From assembly GCF_019042245.1 (NCBI RefSeq), contig NZ_JAHQCX010000016.1, forward strand, positions 1 through 64,000: a stretch of 64,000 nt of DNA. Reading direction: 5' to 3'. Below the pieces are notes generated by a model that was not told the DNA's origin, ran no database searches, and saw only the letters and a program-made list of their open reading frames with translations. This DNA comes from Diplocloster modestus (GTDB lineage: Bacteria; Bacillota; Clostridia; Lachnospirales; Lachnospiraceae). The translations under genes were made by a program, and so were the position numbers. Positions 8,743 to 16,858 of this stretch are shown here, in pieces (the first letter of the stretch is position 1; each line of letters opens with the position of its first letter).

Positions 8743-9117
8743 TTACGCCTTTCTTATGTTCTCAATCAGATCCTGCCGGAAGATCGGACTCTGTATATCA
8801 ACATTATTTTCCAAAAAATGCTGGCCTTGTATAAATCCTCCGTCAAGTGTTCGGCGGCCATATTCGACATGTGGAGCATATTCTTTCAAATACCCGATCT
8901 CACCGCTCAGACCGTCTCCGTTTGGCGGTACTACGTCTACAGATTGTCGAAGTTCTCCGCTATCGACTGGTGTCCCGCCCGTGCCAGGGTCTTGACTGCT
9001 TACCGCTCGATTCCGCATTTCGGTAAGGTTCTTTTTACAGACTGCATCCCAGCGTATTGAGGATTTCCTTCGCAACGCTGCGGAGAGTTGTTCTGCGCCT
9101 TTAAGTTCCATTTTCAT
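8743..9117 (-). CDS. HK97 gp10-like head-tail joining protein
   Basis: The best start is the ATG at 9117 (MKMELKGAEQLSAALRRKSS), which overlaps the upstream stop as ATGA and has AAAGGG nine bases before it; a start at 9150 would overlap 37 bases more. The 124-residue product carries hallmarks of the HK97 gp10 family: a Lys-rich N-terminal helix, TPVDSGELRQSVDVVPPN, GEIGYLKEYAPHVEYGRR and a GFIQGQHFL end. Members act in head-tail joining or tail completion. The gene is in the connector cluster between head-closure and tail-terminator type genes. Confidence 0.85.
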   Translation of the reverse strand: MKMELKGAEQLSAALRRKSSIRWDAVCKKNLTEMRNRAVSSQDPGTGGTPVDSGELRQSVDVVPPNGDGLSGEIGYLKEYAPHVEYGRRTLDGGFIQGQHFLENNVDIQSPIFRQDLIENIRKA

Positions 9118-9422
9118 AAGCGGTACCCTTTTACGTACAGTAACCGCCATCGGATCCCCAGATCCAGGATCTGCTCAATGGTATAGCAGGAACCATCGTC
9201 TTGAATCCTATCCGCTTTTTCCAGTAGATTTCGCGTTGCTCTCGTCAATACTTTGCGGTTTGCTGTTGTCATCTCTCGTCCAAGGAGTTTGATTTCATTT
9301 GCTGTCCATGGTGTAAAGCGTCCTAAAATCGTATCCAGAACTTTTCCCTCCGTGATCGGATTTCCAAGTATGTCCTGATCTAATTCTTCATCGTACAATA
9401 GATCAAACGACTGATATTTCAT
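9114..9422 (-). CDS. Head-closure-type phage protein
   Basis: The ATG at 9422 (MKYQSFDLLYDEELDQDILG) overlaps the stop of the upstream connector gene as ATGA, so this start is preferred over one at 9476. The 102-residue product contains LLGREMTTANRKVLTRAT and YTIEQILDLGIRWRLLYVKG, a pattern of small beta-barrel head-closure proteins (SPP1 gp16-like position). It is the second gene after the capsid gene, where head-closure proteins lie in this phage type, and it would seal the portal after packaging. The assignment rests mainly on synteny and size. Confidence 0.65.
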   Translation of the reverse strand: MKYQSFDLLYDEELDQDILGNPITEGKVLDTILGRFTPWTANEIKLLGREMTTANRKVLTRATRNLLEKADRIQDDGSCYTIEQILDLGIRWRLLYVKGYRL

Positions 9423-9748
9423 AGAAATCTCACCACCCGCCCCGTTCCTTCGGTATTTGTTTTGCGATCCTTCCACGCCTGTATTTCCTGTTCGTATTCA
9501 GCCAGCACATTATCTACAAAAGACGTAGTAATACCATCCATGCCCTCTGACTGTATCCCTTCGTAATAAATACGACGGTACATTTTGACAGACGCATCGA
9601 CAGCAATGGATTGAAAAACATCCGGCAGGACACTTTCCCCAAGCCGGATGTTTAACCTATCTGAAATAGTCGTAACATACTCATTTATGTCTTCAACGGA
9701 AATATTGTCATCTTTAAGACGCTTCTGGACCCGTTCAAGTATAGTCAT
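9419..9748 (-). CDS. Head-tail connector (gp6-like) protein
   Basis: The start chosen is the ATG at 9748 (MTILERVQKRLKDD) with AGGTGA five bases upstream; a GTG at 9757 is possible. The 109-residue product is mostly helical: an N-terminal helix, EYVTTISDRLNIRLGE, QSIAVDASVKMYRRIYYEG and a C-terminal AEYEQEIQAWKDRK. This all-helix layout directly after the capsid gene fits the Phage_connect_1/gp6-like connector family, which binds under the portal. It begins ten bases after the capsid stop and ends in an ATGA overlap with the head-closure gene. Confidence 0.75.
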   Translation of the reverse strand: MTILERVQKRLKDDNISVEDINEYVTTISDRLNIRLGESVLPDVFQSIAVDASVKMYRRIYYEGIQSEGMDGITTSFVDNVLAEYEQEIQAWKDRKTNTEGTGRVVRFL

Positions 9749-9757
9749 AGATCTCAC

Positions 9758-10942
9758 CTACGCTTTTGCTGTGACGGTTGTCATTCCTGCTTTCTTCGCT
9801 TTGTTTGCCACGTCTACCTCGACGATTACGATTTTTTGTCCGGTCGCCGCGGTAATATCAGCGGTTCCGTCCCAAGCTGAATATCCAGTTGTACAGGTCG
9901 CATTATATGCGGGCAATGTCGGATTTGCGGCCACCTTGTACTTATAGCTGTTTCCGGACGTAAGCGCCGGCACCACCGTAATCTTTGTGTCACCGGACGC
10001 GGTACCCGCTGCAGAAGTAACCGTTAACTCATCTAATACCTCAGCATCTTTTATCGTGCTGACAATTACACCGTCCATGAATTCCGGGTAGAAGATAACT
10101 CCGCTGAACATCAATGTTTCGATAGAGGCATTTCCGGTTGTTGTGGCGTGAGTCATGCCGATTAATCCAGTTGCATCTGCGGTCAATCCGAAGGATGTCG
10201 CAAGATCACCGGATCCCGCCGGAACATAAGCCCCTCGAAGATTCTCTTTTGCAGTCGCGATCAGCTTTCCAGCCGGAAGAGAAGGCGCTACCACCAGTGT
10301 TCCAAGGCCGAGGAAGTCCTGAATGTAGGACATGCCGAATGCGGTCTGCATGGTAACCTGCGCATTACCCAGATAGGCCGCCACGTCATCAGAAGAAACA
10401 AAAAAGATCGGCGTTGCGTCTTCGTCTTCGTAAAATTTCTTGACCGCTCCCCAAGCGGAAGAAAGCGCCGCCTGCAGGCCGACGCCAGAAGCCGCCCCGG
10501 TCCCGGTTCCAAGCAGATCATAAAAGGTTTTCTTGATTTCTTTCTGAATCCCGGAAAGCAGCTTCTCATCTGTTTTGTTGATTGCCAGTTCGCGGCCACT
10601 CCGCTGGATGGCCTCCGCGGTTGTCTGCTTCCGGAACTTCTTGAGGGTTAATTCTACCTGTCGGGCCAGTTCTTGTTTGATCTTAGTGAGACTGATCTCT
10701 TCGCCTTCTCCCACCTGGGCCGGCGTGTTCACCTGAGTCATTTTGTAGATTTTAATAATCGTTCCGGCACTCATTGGATCCAGATCCACAATACCAAGCA
10801 AGTTCTGCAGCTCAGTAATATTTGTGCTCAGACGTGTCGTAAAATCAACAGATATAGCCGGCTCCAAATCAGTAGTGGTTGTAATATTTTCTGGTACTGC
10901 AAAAAGCTGTAAATTCATGATTTCTTTCTTTTTCATTCTCAT
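9758..10942 (-). CDS. Major capsid protein with N-terminal LQLFA site and C-terminal module
   Basis: The 394-residue protein begins MRMKKKEIMNLQLFAVPENI. Residues about 15-300 match an HK97-fold capsid in size and pattern (AGTIIKIYKMTQVNTPAQVG, LTLKKFRKQTTAEAIQRSGR, LSSAWGAVKKFYEDED, PEFMDGVIVSTIKDAEVLDE). The NLQLFA segment at residues 10-15 resembles the Prp cleavage site of bL27 and staphylococcal phage capsid proteins, and a Prp-like protease is encoded two genes upstream (11685-11972). Residues about 306-394 form a module that also ends the major tail protein (64 of 89 positions identical in a hand alignment). The scaffold gene lies 15 bases upstream in the operon. Confidence 0.9.
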   Translation of the reverse strand: MRMKKKEIMNLQLFAVPENITTTTDLEPAISVDFTTRLSTNITELQNLLGIVDLDPMSAGTIIKIYKMTQVNTPAQVGEGEEISLTKIKQELARQVELTLKKFRKQTTAEAIQRSGRELAINKTDEKLLSGIQKEIKKTFYDLLGTGTGAASGVGLQAALSSAWGAVKKFYEDEDATPIFFVSSDDVAAYLGNAQVTMQTAFGMSYIQDFLGLGTLVVAPSLPAGKLIATAKENLRGAYVPAGSGDLATSFGLTADATGLIGMTHATTTGNASIETLMFSGVIFYPEFMDGVIVSTIKDAEVLDELTVTSAAGTASGDTKITVVPALTSGNSYKYKVAANPTLPAYNATCTTGYSAWDGTADITAATGQKIVIVEVDVANKAKKAGMTTVTAKA

Positions 10943-10957
10943 AGTCTCCTTTTTTGG

Positions 10958-11578
10958 TTATTTGAATAAGTTCATATTTTCTCGGATAAGCTTCTGGCGT
11001 TCTACTCTGTCTTTTATCGCCAGTATTTGTTCTTTGGTATATCCGGAGTTTGTTCCTGCTTTTGGAACATTGCCTTTCAACTCTTCTGCTACGGCCTTTT
11101 TGACCGCATCCTGGAAAAGAGTTACGAATGAATCAATCGTACCCTTTGTTTTTTCCGCATCTTCGGAAACCAGCATGGACAGTAAGTCATCATTGATGTT
11201 GATGCTTTTCTCCGCCAAGATTGATCGGGCTGTCTTAGACATTTCGGAGAGGCTTTGCTGTTTCATCAGTTTCTCTAACTGCTGTTTCATCAGGTCGCGT
11301 TCGCGCTCTGCTTTCTCCTGTGCGCCCATACCTGCCAGGAGTTTGGCTTCATCCAGTTCTTTTTGTTTCTTTTCCTGCCATTCTGCAAACTTCTTATTTA
11401 GGATCTTGTCTACATCGTCGTCTGTGTACTTCGGATCAGGCTGTTTCGGATCTGTTTTTTGCGGATCGGCCGGGCTGGGATCTGCCTTCGCCGGTTCTTG
11501 TTTGGCGCCTGGTTCTGGACCCGCTGGGCTTGCTGGCTCCGCGAATAACTGTAATGCTAAATAGGTTTTGTTTTTCAT
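10958..11578 (-). CDS. Capsid scaffold protein (DUF4355 type)
   Basis: This 206-residue protein shows the scaffold pattern: a Pro/Ala/Lys-rich disordered segment (residues about 14-50), a long charged coiled coil (NKKFAEWQEKKQKELDEAKL, MKQQLEKLMKQQ) and a short Lys/Arg-rich C-terminus that would contact the capsid (KDRVERQKLIRENMNLFK). It is of the DUF4355 family often found just before the capsid gene in Firmicutes phages. Its N-terminus, MKNKTYLALQLFAEP, carries the same LQLFA site as the capsid protein, suggesting that both are cut by the phage Prp-like protease. The start has GGAGGGAAAAAAG upstream. Confidence 0.88.
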   Translation of the reverse strand: MKNKTYLALQLFAEPASPAGPEPGAKQEPAKADPSPADPQKTDPKQPDPKYTDDDVDKILNKKFAEWQEKKQKELDEAKLLAGMGAQEKAERERDLMKQQLEKLMKQQSLSEMSKTARSILAEKSININDDLLSMLVSEDAEKTKGTIDSFVTLFQDAVKKAVAEELKGNVPKAGTNSGYTKEQILAIKDRVERQKLIRENMNLFK

Positions 11579-11684
11579 ACTTTTTTCCCTCCATAGTTTT
11601 AAGTGTCAATGCTTCACTTTTTCCGTAGCTTATAGCTTCCACGCCTGGCTATTTAACCGTAAAGTTTTAGACATTCACGCCTGG

Positions 11685-11972
11685 TCATATAATCCGAACA
11701 TAGTCCGGATATTCATTGGCGATCAAACAGATGCCAATAAAAAAAGAATCTATCAACAGCGCGGCTGCCTCTGATAAATTCTCTGTTTCGATTATAAATG
11801 CTCCGGTATTAAGTGCATAAACCGGAATGCTGCCGATCAAGCTCTGGATGGATTTAACCAGAGTTTGTATGAGCACCGAAACGGCAGAACACACAATATC
11901 CTTTCCAGGCTCTGCATAGCCGGCGTGGCCGCCCACTATAATATGGCCGTCCCTGGCCTTCACTTCAATCAA
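11685..11972 (-). CDS. Phage-encoded Prp-like cysteine protease
   Basis: The 95-residue protein matches the Prp (YsxB/DUF464) family, the cysteine protease that trims the N-terminus of ribosomal protein bL27 in Firmicutes. The catalytic block is intact: GGHAGYAEPGKDIVCSAVSV with His16 and Cys28, the same 12-residue spacing as His22 and Cys34 of Staphylococcus aureus Prp. The first codon appears to be TTG at 11972 with AAAGGGG upstream. It lies directly upstream of scaffold and capsid genes that both carry LQLFA near the N-terminus, so maturation of head proteins is the likely job. A second, host Prp is expected beside rpmA elsewhere on the chromosome. Confidence 0.88.
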   Translation of the reverse strand: MIEVKARDGHIIVGGHAGYAEPGKDIVCSAVSVLIQTLVKSIQSLIGSIPVYALNTGAFIIETENLSEAAALLIDSFFIGICLIANEYPDYVRII

Positions 11973-12008
11973 GTCACATCGCCCCTTTCAATAAGGTCTA
12001 TAAGTTCT

Positions 12009-12359
12009 TCACAAGCATCTCACCTCCTGAAATGCTTTTAAAATTTTAGTAAACTGAATCGCAATCCAATCAACCATCTCTTCGTTCGTTGCCCACGCAG
12101 TAACATCAGCGGAATTTTGACACAATCCTGATTCGTATAGAAATGCGTGAATGATTTCATGTCTAAGGATAGTATTTTTACGATTTTTCTTTGCTGTGTC
12201 GCTTTCATCTTTCCAGTCGTCATCAGTGTTAAAATCCTCAATGTGTATCTCTCGCTCATCGAAAAAGCAATATCCCATTCTATTCTTTCCCTTTAACTCA
12301 GGGTCATCATAGCTGTCTACTATTATTTTATATTCCGTTCCAAGTATATCTACGCGCAT
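12009..12359 (-). CDS. Small zincin-like phage protein (HEIIH)
   Basis: A 116-residue protein with a minimal metallopeptidase signature: HEIIHAFLYESG, with H67, E68 and H71 as zinc-binding and catalytic residues. The N-terminal half (MRVDILGTEYKIIVDSYDDP, GYCFFDEREIHIED) is beta-rich, a layout seen in small SprT/ImmA-like zincins encoded in phage head regions. A third zinc ligand is probably one of the Glu residues near 93-94 (TNEEMVDW). It stands between a terminator (12382-12409) and the Prp gene, after the MuF head gene. Its substrate is unknown; a role in head maturation or in acting on the host is possible. Confidence 0.7.
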   Translation of the reverse strand: MRVDILGTEYKIIVDSYDDPELKGKNRMGYCFFDEREIHIEDFNTDDDWKDESDTAKKNRKNTILRHEIIHAFLYESGLCQNSADVTAWATNEEMVDWIAIQFTKILKAFQEVRCL

Positions 12360-12381
12360 ACGTCCTCCTGAAAGTTTTCAT

Positions 12382-12409
12382 AGAAAAAGAGCGCTTATAA
12401 AGGCGCTCT
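12382..12409 (-). terminator. Intrinsic terminator inside the late operon
   Basis: On the minus strand the arms AGAGCGC and GCGCTCT enclose an eight-base loop and are followed by TTTTTC. It lies after the MuF/53-residue gene pair and before the zincin, Prp, scaffold and capsid genes, so it may attenuate the late transcript or mark two transcription units. Confidence 0.65.
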
Positions 12410-12426
12410 AAAATAATAAGTAAAGT

Positions 12427-12588
12427 TTAATTGTTTATGGCTACGGGCCTCTCTATTAATTCATCCGCATAATCCGGTGGGGTAATCCCTGCCTTTTCAG
12501 CAGAATCATGGAGATCCAATATTTCAGTTATTTCCTCTTCCGTATATCCCATTTGATGTGCTCTTTCTATAAATTCTTTTCTTTCCAT
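12427..12588 (-). CDS. 53-residue phage protein overlapping the MuF head gene
   Basis: The ATG at 12588 lies within the last codons of the MuF gene in another frame and is served by AAAGGAAG seven bases upstream. The product, MERKEFIERAHQMGYTEEEI and onward to VAINN, is acidic and predicted to be helical, with no known domain. The overlap of 22 bases couples its translation to that of the head protein. A terminator follows 18 bases after its stop. In MuF toxin loci the gene directly downstream often encodes an immunity protein; this is one possibility here, but a plain structural or regulatory role is equally open. Confidence 0.65.
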   Translation of the reverse strand: MERKEFIERAHQMGYTEEEITEILDLHDSAEKAGITPPDYADELIERPVAINN

Positions 12589-14288
12589 TCCTTATACTTC
12601 CTTTCAATTATTTCTCCGACTTTTTGAGCCGTTGGCCGCGGTGAATCACTATTACAATATTCCGCCCACGCTTCTGCTATAAACTCCCCCGTACTTTCCC
12701 CTGCATATCCGGACAGTTCCCGGTTAACATCTTCTTTACTCAATGATAAATATAATTCATTGAATTCAGAATCATTTCGGATATCAAGCATTGTATCAAT
12801 CTGGTGTCCGATCTCGTGATCCAAAACAGACCTTATCGTATCGCAATCTTGTGGGTGAAACCCGGACTTGACATCTCTCGCCAAAACTTCTTTGAATCTT
12901 GCGCTGTCCTTACCCCAGTCTCGATTCACTGTAACACCTGCGTATTTCTTGAATACCGCATGTGTCGGTGACCAGCTCTGCGCAAGCGCGTTTCTGCCTA
13001 CTGATAGCCCTCTCATTCCATTATTGACAGCCTTGTCTATAAACGGTTTCAAAGCACTTTCTGGGACATTCGGGTTCTGCCTTCTGTATGCATCCAGGTA
13101 ATACTGATACATAGCCGATTTTACAGCTTTATTTCTTTCGTGTGCCTCACCGGCAAATCCGAAGTTACTTTTCAATTCAGGGAAACGTTCGAAACTTTCC
13201 ATAAGCCCCCGGTTCCATTCGTTTGCCGTTTCCAGGTCAACGCCTTTATAGCTTACATTTTCGATTCCTAACTCATTTATAACAAATCTTTCGGCATCCG
13301 CGATAGATCCCGCAGGGGTAAACTCCTTTTTCTTTATTATATCATTTATTCGATGAGGATCACCATTTTTCTTTACATATTGATTAACAAAATTTCTCCC
13401 AACAATTATTGTGAATGTACAACGGCATCTGGTATGAAGTGGAGGAAAATTTATTCCAGGCGCCCTTTCCTTAATCTTAAATTTTTTGTTTATCAATGCC
13501 TTGCAAATATCACAAGCATTATTATCGGCAATCGATATTTTGTACTCCTCAAAATCATTTTCAAATGGCGTCATGATAGCTTCATTCATAATATAAGTTC
13601 CTTCGGTATAAATCAGGCCGAACATATCTTTCCGCGATACCTTTCCAAATCGTCCCTTAAGCTGCCTCATACACCTTTCATAGCTGTCACCGCGGGCCAT
13701 TGCTGCGCTGAAATCATTGTTCAGATAATCTGCCAGTTTTTTTCGGTTATCCCAGATCCTGCTTGAGAAGTTCTTTCCGTTGCACCATGCGGCCCCCACC
13801 GTTTTTTTCAGAACATCCGGGCTGATTTTATTAAACTGGGTCCCATACCCCAATTCTTTCGCCATGGTTCCGTATCCGCGTTCGTATTGCTTTTCCAGGT
13901 GCTTCTCCAATTCTTTTTGCTCTATTGCCCCGATCTGCACTTGTTGTATGTATATGGATTCGCGCATTCCCTCCAACCGGTTCAGCTTATATATGGTTTC
14001 CCTCACTGGCATTACATTGACATATTCAGGATATTTGATCATAAAATCATCCATTTGTTCTATCAACAAGCGTTTATCATCTGCCGGAAGATCTTCCATC
14101 AATCTGCGGTACTGAATGATATTATCCTCCCCAAAAGATTTATAATAATAAGCAATCTGCTTTTCCAATTGTATCGCTTCACTGTCATATTTTTTTGATA
14201 ACTTTTGAGTTAGCTTCTTTTCATCAGTTTCAAGCTGGCTCCATAGTTGCTGCTGTCTCTTTTTCCAATACTCCTGGTTGGTTGCCAA
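12567..14288 (-). CDS. MuF-type minor head protein with C-terminal zincin domain
   Basis: The 573-residue protein has two parts. Residues about 180-300 are the phage Mu F / SPP1 gp7-like head morphogenesis domain, with the diagnostic ISIADNNACDICKALINKKF and FPPLHTRCRCTFT cysteine and histidine motif. Residues about 330-573 are an added domain: a helical region (AERFVINELGIENVSYKGVD, ETANEWNRGLMESFERFP) and a zincin motif LDHEIGHQIDTML (H491, E492, H495) with a candidate third ligand E539 in EFIAEAWAEY. MuF proteins with enzymatic C-termini are known as polymorphic toxins of temperate phages and may be injected with DNA. The gene overlaps the portal gene by 59 bases and a tiny gene downstream. 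Confidence 0.85.
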   Translation of the reverse strand: MATNQEYWKKRQQQLWSQLETDEKKLTQKLSKKYDSEAIQLEKQIAYYYKSFGEDNIIQYRRLMEDLPADDKRLLIEQMDDFMIKYPEYVNVMPVRETIYKLNRLEGMRESIYIQQVQIGAIEQKELEKHLEKQYERGYGTMAKELGYGTQFNKISPDVLKKTVGAAWCNGKNFSSRIWDNRKKLADYLNNDFSAAMARGDSYERCMRQLKGRFGKVSRKDMFGLIYTEGTYIMNEAIMTPFENDFEEYKISIADNNACDICKALINKKFKIKERAPGINFPPLHTRCRCTFTIIVGRNFVNQYVKKNGDPHRINDIIKKKEFTPAGSIADAERFVINELGIENVSYKGVDLETANEWNRGLMESFERFPELKSNFGFAGEAHERNKAVKSAMYQYYLDAYRRQNPNVPESALKPFIDKAVNNGMRGLSVGRNALAQSWSPTHAVFKKYAGVTVNRDWGKDSARFKEVLARDVKSGFHPQDCDTIRSVLDHEIGHQIDTMLDIRNDSEFNELYLSLSKEDVNRELSGYAGESTGEFIAEAWAEYCNSDSPRPTAQKVGEIIERKYKEWKEKNL

Positions 14289-15585
14289 TTATATCCCCTC
14301 CCTGCCCTCTGGAAAAATCGTCGGTATCGCCTTCCATTTCCATGCGCTTTCTCTCAATTTCTTTTTGCACGTTATCAACAATGGACAGAACCATTAACTG
14401 TGTTTCCTCAGAAGTGATTCCAGCAAGGTTTCCGGCAATCTGGCTTTCCTCTAAAAGATTGGCAGGAATGTTAGGAGTGAATTTATAGTGAATCCCAACC
14501 CACGCGTCTTTCGGCGCATCCGATAATGGATTGCTGAATATAAGCCGATACCTCTGGTTCATTCCGGAAATGAATTTTCGTTCTTTCGTCTTCGAAAGAT
14601 TGCTCATGCTCTGCAGCTTGTATTTCAACGCGATCCCGGAGCTGTTCCCGAAATTTTCATCCGATATATTCGCCACCATGCTAATTTGGAAAATCAGTCT
14701 CTCTAATCGATCGATCAGATGCTCCTGCGTCTCATCACCGTTCGGCTTCGCCAGAAACTCTATTATTACATCCCCCACATCTCCCTCAAGATTTATAACC
14801 CTGCTGGCCCTAAGATCTTTTAGTGCCTGCTCATCTAGTTCTGCGCCTAAAACTTTTAAGTATGCATCTGCAAAGTAGTCAACATCATTGGCCTTTTCCG
14901 AAATTGCTTTATTGTATGCGTCTATAATGGGCAATACACTTTCAAAAATCCCTAATCTCTCCGCATTTTCCATGTATTCGACTGCCGGGACCCCGTCAAA
15001 TCCGTGTCTTTTTGGTTCGTCCTCCCATTTATAACTTCCTCGATTTACAAAATGCTGCACTATTATCGAATCGGACCAGCTTCCGTGTTCGATATTGTCG
15101 GCATCTTTGTAATACCGTATGAAAAAAAGAGGACGTTCCAGAATGGAGTCATCGTATACAATGAAAGATTCCATCGGGCTAACATACGTGATCCCTATCT
15201 GCCCTGTGTCGTCTACAAAGTACATTTCATATCCGCAGCCATAAATACTGCAGATTTTGGACAGCTCCGCGTTATTATCATCCTGGTCGTTATATTGGTC
15301 CAAATATTCCAAATACTCTCCCACAGTAGCATCCTCGTGGGTTTCTTTAATCGGATTCCCGATAAAGTATCCATTCATGGTATCCACAATGTATTTTGCA
15401 AAGTTAACCGCGATTCGATTATCCGGTTTATATGCTGGTTTATCAGGTTGATCCATGATCTTGTATTTATTCTCGTAAGCATTTTTAAGAATGGAATACC
15501 TTTCAGTAACTATCCTTTTATGCTTTGTTATCAGTTCTCCCAGTAACTGCGCTGTCATTTCTGTTCCTGATGCTACACGTATCAT
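14230..15585 (-). CDS. Portal protein (SPP1 gp6-like)
   Basis: The 451-residue product follows the large terminase by one base and precedes the MuF gene, the fixed position of the portal. It fits the SPP1 Gp6-like family: NRIAVNFAKYIVDTMNGYFI early, YKWEDEPKRHGFDGVPAVEY, GIFESVLPIIDAYNKAISEK and a core SSGIALKYKLQSMSNLSKTK that lines the clip and stem, then an acidic tail. Twelve copies would form the DNA-translocation channel at one head vertex and dock the terminase. Length is close to that usual for the family and no frameshift is seen. Confidence 0.93.
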   Translation of the reverse strand: MIRVASGTEMTAQLLGELITKHKRIVTERYSILKNAYENKYKIMDQPDKPAYKPDNRIAVNFAKYIVDTMNGYFIGNPIKETHEDATVGEYLEYLDQYNDQDDNNAELSKICSIYGCGYEMYFVDDTGQIGITYVSPMESFIVYDDSILERPLFFIRYYKDADNIEHGSWSDSIIVQHFVNRGSYKWEDEPKRHGFDGVPAVEYMENAERLGIFESVLPIIDAYNKAISEKANDVDYFADAYLKVLGAELDEQALKDLRASRVINLEGDVGDVIIEFLAKPNGDETQEHLIDRLERLIFQISMVANISDENFGNSSGIALKYKLQSMSNLSKTKERKFISGMNQRYRLIFSNPLSDAPKDAWVGIHYKFTPNIPANLLEESQIAGNLAGITSEETQLMVLSIVDNVQKEIERKRMEMEGDTDDFSRGQGGDIIGNQPGVLEKETAATMEPA

Positions 15586-15586
15586 G

Positions 15587-16858
15587 TTATATGCCTCCTG
15601 TCACATTCCTGTATGTTGCTTTCGTATCTATCTTCCGTAGTAAGCTTGCGGCACTGTCTGGGCTGTCATCGTGTTCAGCAAATTCTGAATAGTCCAAAAT
15701 TTCATTGATGTATTCCGGATCCGTATCTTCCAGCCATATAATGTTTTTCCAGTTCTTCCGCAGATATGTGGATATCTTGAGAAACTTGTTCATGCTCTCG
15801 TGATACCCATGGACCGGAAGGCCGTTATTGCGCAGCTCCTTCCGCAAATAACCCTTATCCGCGTTATCTTCGCACTCAATAGTTCCTGCTCTAAGTCGCT
15901 TATGATGAAGCGCAATTTCATTTATGCAATCATCCACATGCCTATCCCAGCGCTTACCAAAGCCCACTATTGTTCCGTCTAATTGCTTCTTAAAAATTGT
16001 GAATGCTGTTCCGTCCTCGCCATCATATGCAGCATCAATATGTGCCAGGCCGTCATAGATTAGTCTTTCATCGTCTGTGAATTTAGGCTCTTTAAACATG
16101 GCCTCTTTATCCGCAATATGTTTCAGTTCGTAATTGGCTGCAAATAGGCTATCGCTCATTGACTGCCGGAGCTTTTCTAACTTCGCGCGTGAGATCAGCC
16201 CCGTAGAATAACAGTCGTATCGCCTTACATTCGGCATAGTGGATATAGCGTCTTCTTTGTGCCATGGCGTTCCGGTGTTGATAAATCGGCCGCCGCGGTT
16301 GCATATGTTCTGCAGCTCCATATACTGTATCTTTGTTCTTTCCCGTTCCGCCCGGCTGGTCCGGTCTTTCAGGTTGACAATATCATCTGTCACAACAATG
16401 TCGGCGTGCTTGCCGGTGATGGATGTTCCAATACCCAATCCCACAATCTGAGATACCCCGCGGGAAGATGTGCAGAGGTTGGTGCTGATCTCCGTGGTAT
16501 TGGACCTGACCAACTGCAGATCAGTATCATATAAGTCGCGAACCAGTCTTTGCATGACGGGCGAACCCATAATCTTCTGGACCTGTGTCATGACTTCTTC
16601 TACATCCGGATCCGTTTTCCGGAAGAAAAGAACATTTTCGTTTGGCTGGATGACCGTGTGGATCGCAAGGAATAAGGAAAGATCCGTAGTCTTATAGGAT
16701 CCACGGTGTGCCAGGAGCGTCTGATCGTCGTCCGCATACAAAAAAGACCGCAGCCACTCGTTATGCAGAATAGTCAGATCTTTGAACCCTACCCAATGAC
16801 CGATTTTATACGGTTCGTTCCACAGGAGATCAAGGGCCTGCTTTTTTCTGCTGTTCAA
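15587..16858 (-). CDS. Terminase large subunit
   Basis: The protein carries the packaging ATPase motifs: a Walker A-like LAHRGSYKTT, a Walker B IVVTDDIV, and the coupling motif FINTGTPWH, followed by a C-terminal RNase H-like nuclease domain beginning HIDAAYDGEDGTAF with the conserved Asp. It cuts concatemeric phage DNA and pumps it through the portal. Two starts are possible: ATG at 16888 without a ribosome site, and TTG at 16858 (423 residues) with GGAGG six bases upstream, within the end of the small-subunit gene. The TTG start is preferred. The family and function are secure; the exact start is not. Confidence 0.93.
   Translation of the reverse strand: MNSRKKQALDLLWNEPYKIGHWVGFKDLTILHNEWLRSFLYADDDQTLLAHRGSYKTTDLSLFLAIHTVIQPNENVLFFRKTDPDVEEVMTQVQKIMGSPVMQRLVRDLYDTDLQLVRSNTTEISTNLCTSSRGVSQIVGLGIGTSITGKHADIVVTDDIVNLKDRTSRAERERTKIQYMELQNICNRGGRFINTGTPWHKEDAISTMPNVRRYDCYSTGLISRAKLEKLRQSMSDSLFAANYELKHIADKEAMFKEPKFTDDERLIYDGLAHIDAAYDGEDGTAFTIFKKQLDGTIVGFGKRWDRHVDDCINEIALHHKRLRAGTIECEDNADKGYLRKELRNNGLPVHGYHESMNKFLKISTYLRKNWKNIIWLEDTDPEYINEILDYSEFAEHDDSPDSAASLLRKIDTKATYRNVTGGI

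Noticed and set aside
10824..11564. 246-codon rightward frame over the capsid/scaffold genes
   Set aside because: Antisense of strongly supported structural genes; Ser/Phe/Cys-rich composition typical of shadows.
15004..15546. 180-codon rightward frame over the portal gene
   Set aside because: Shadow of the portal gene with no start signal or recognisable domain.
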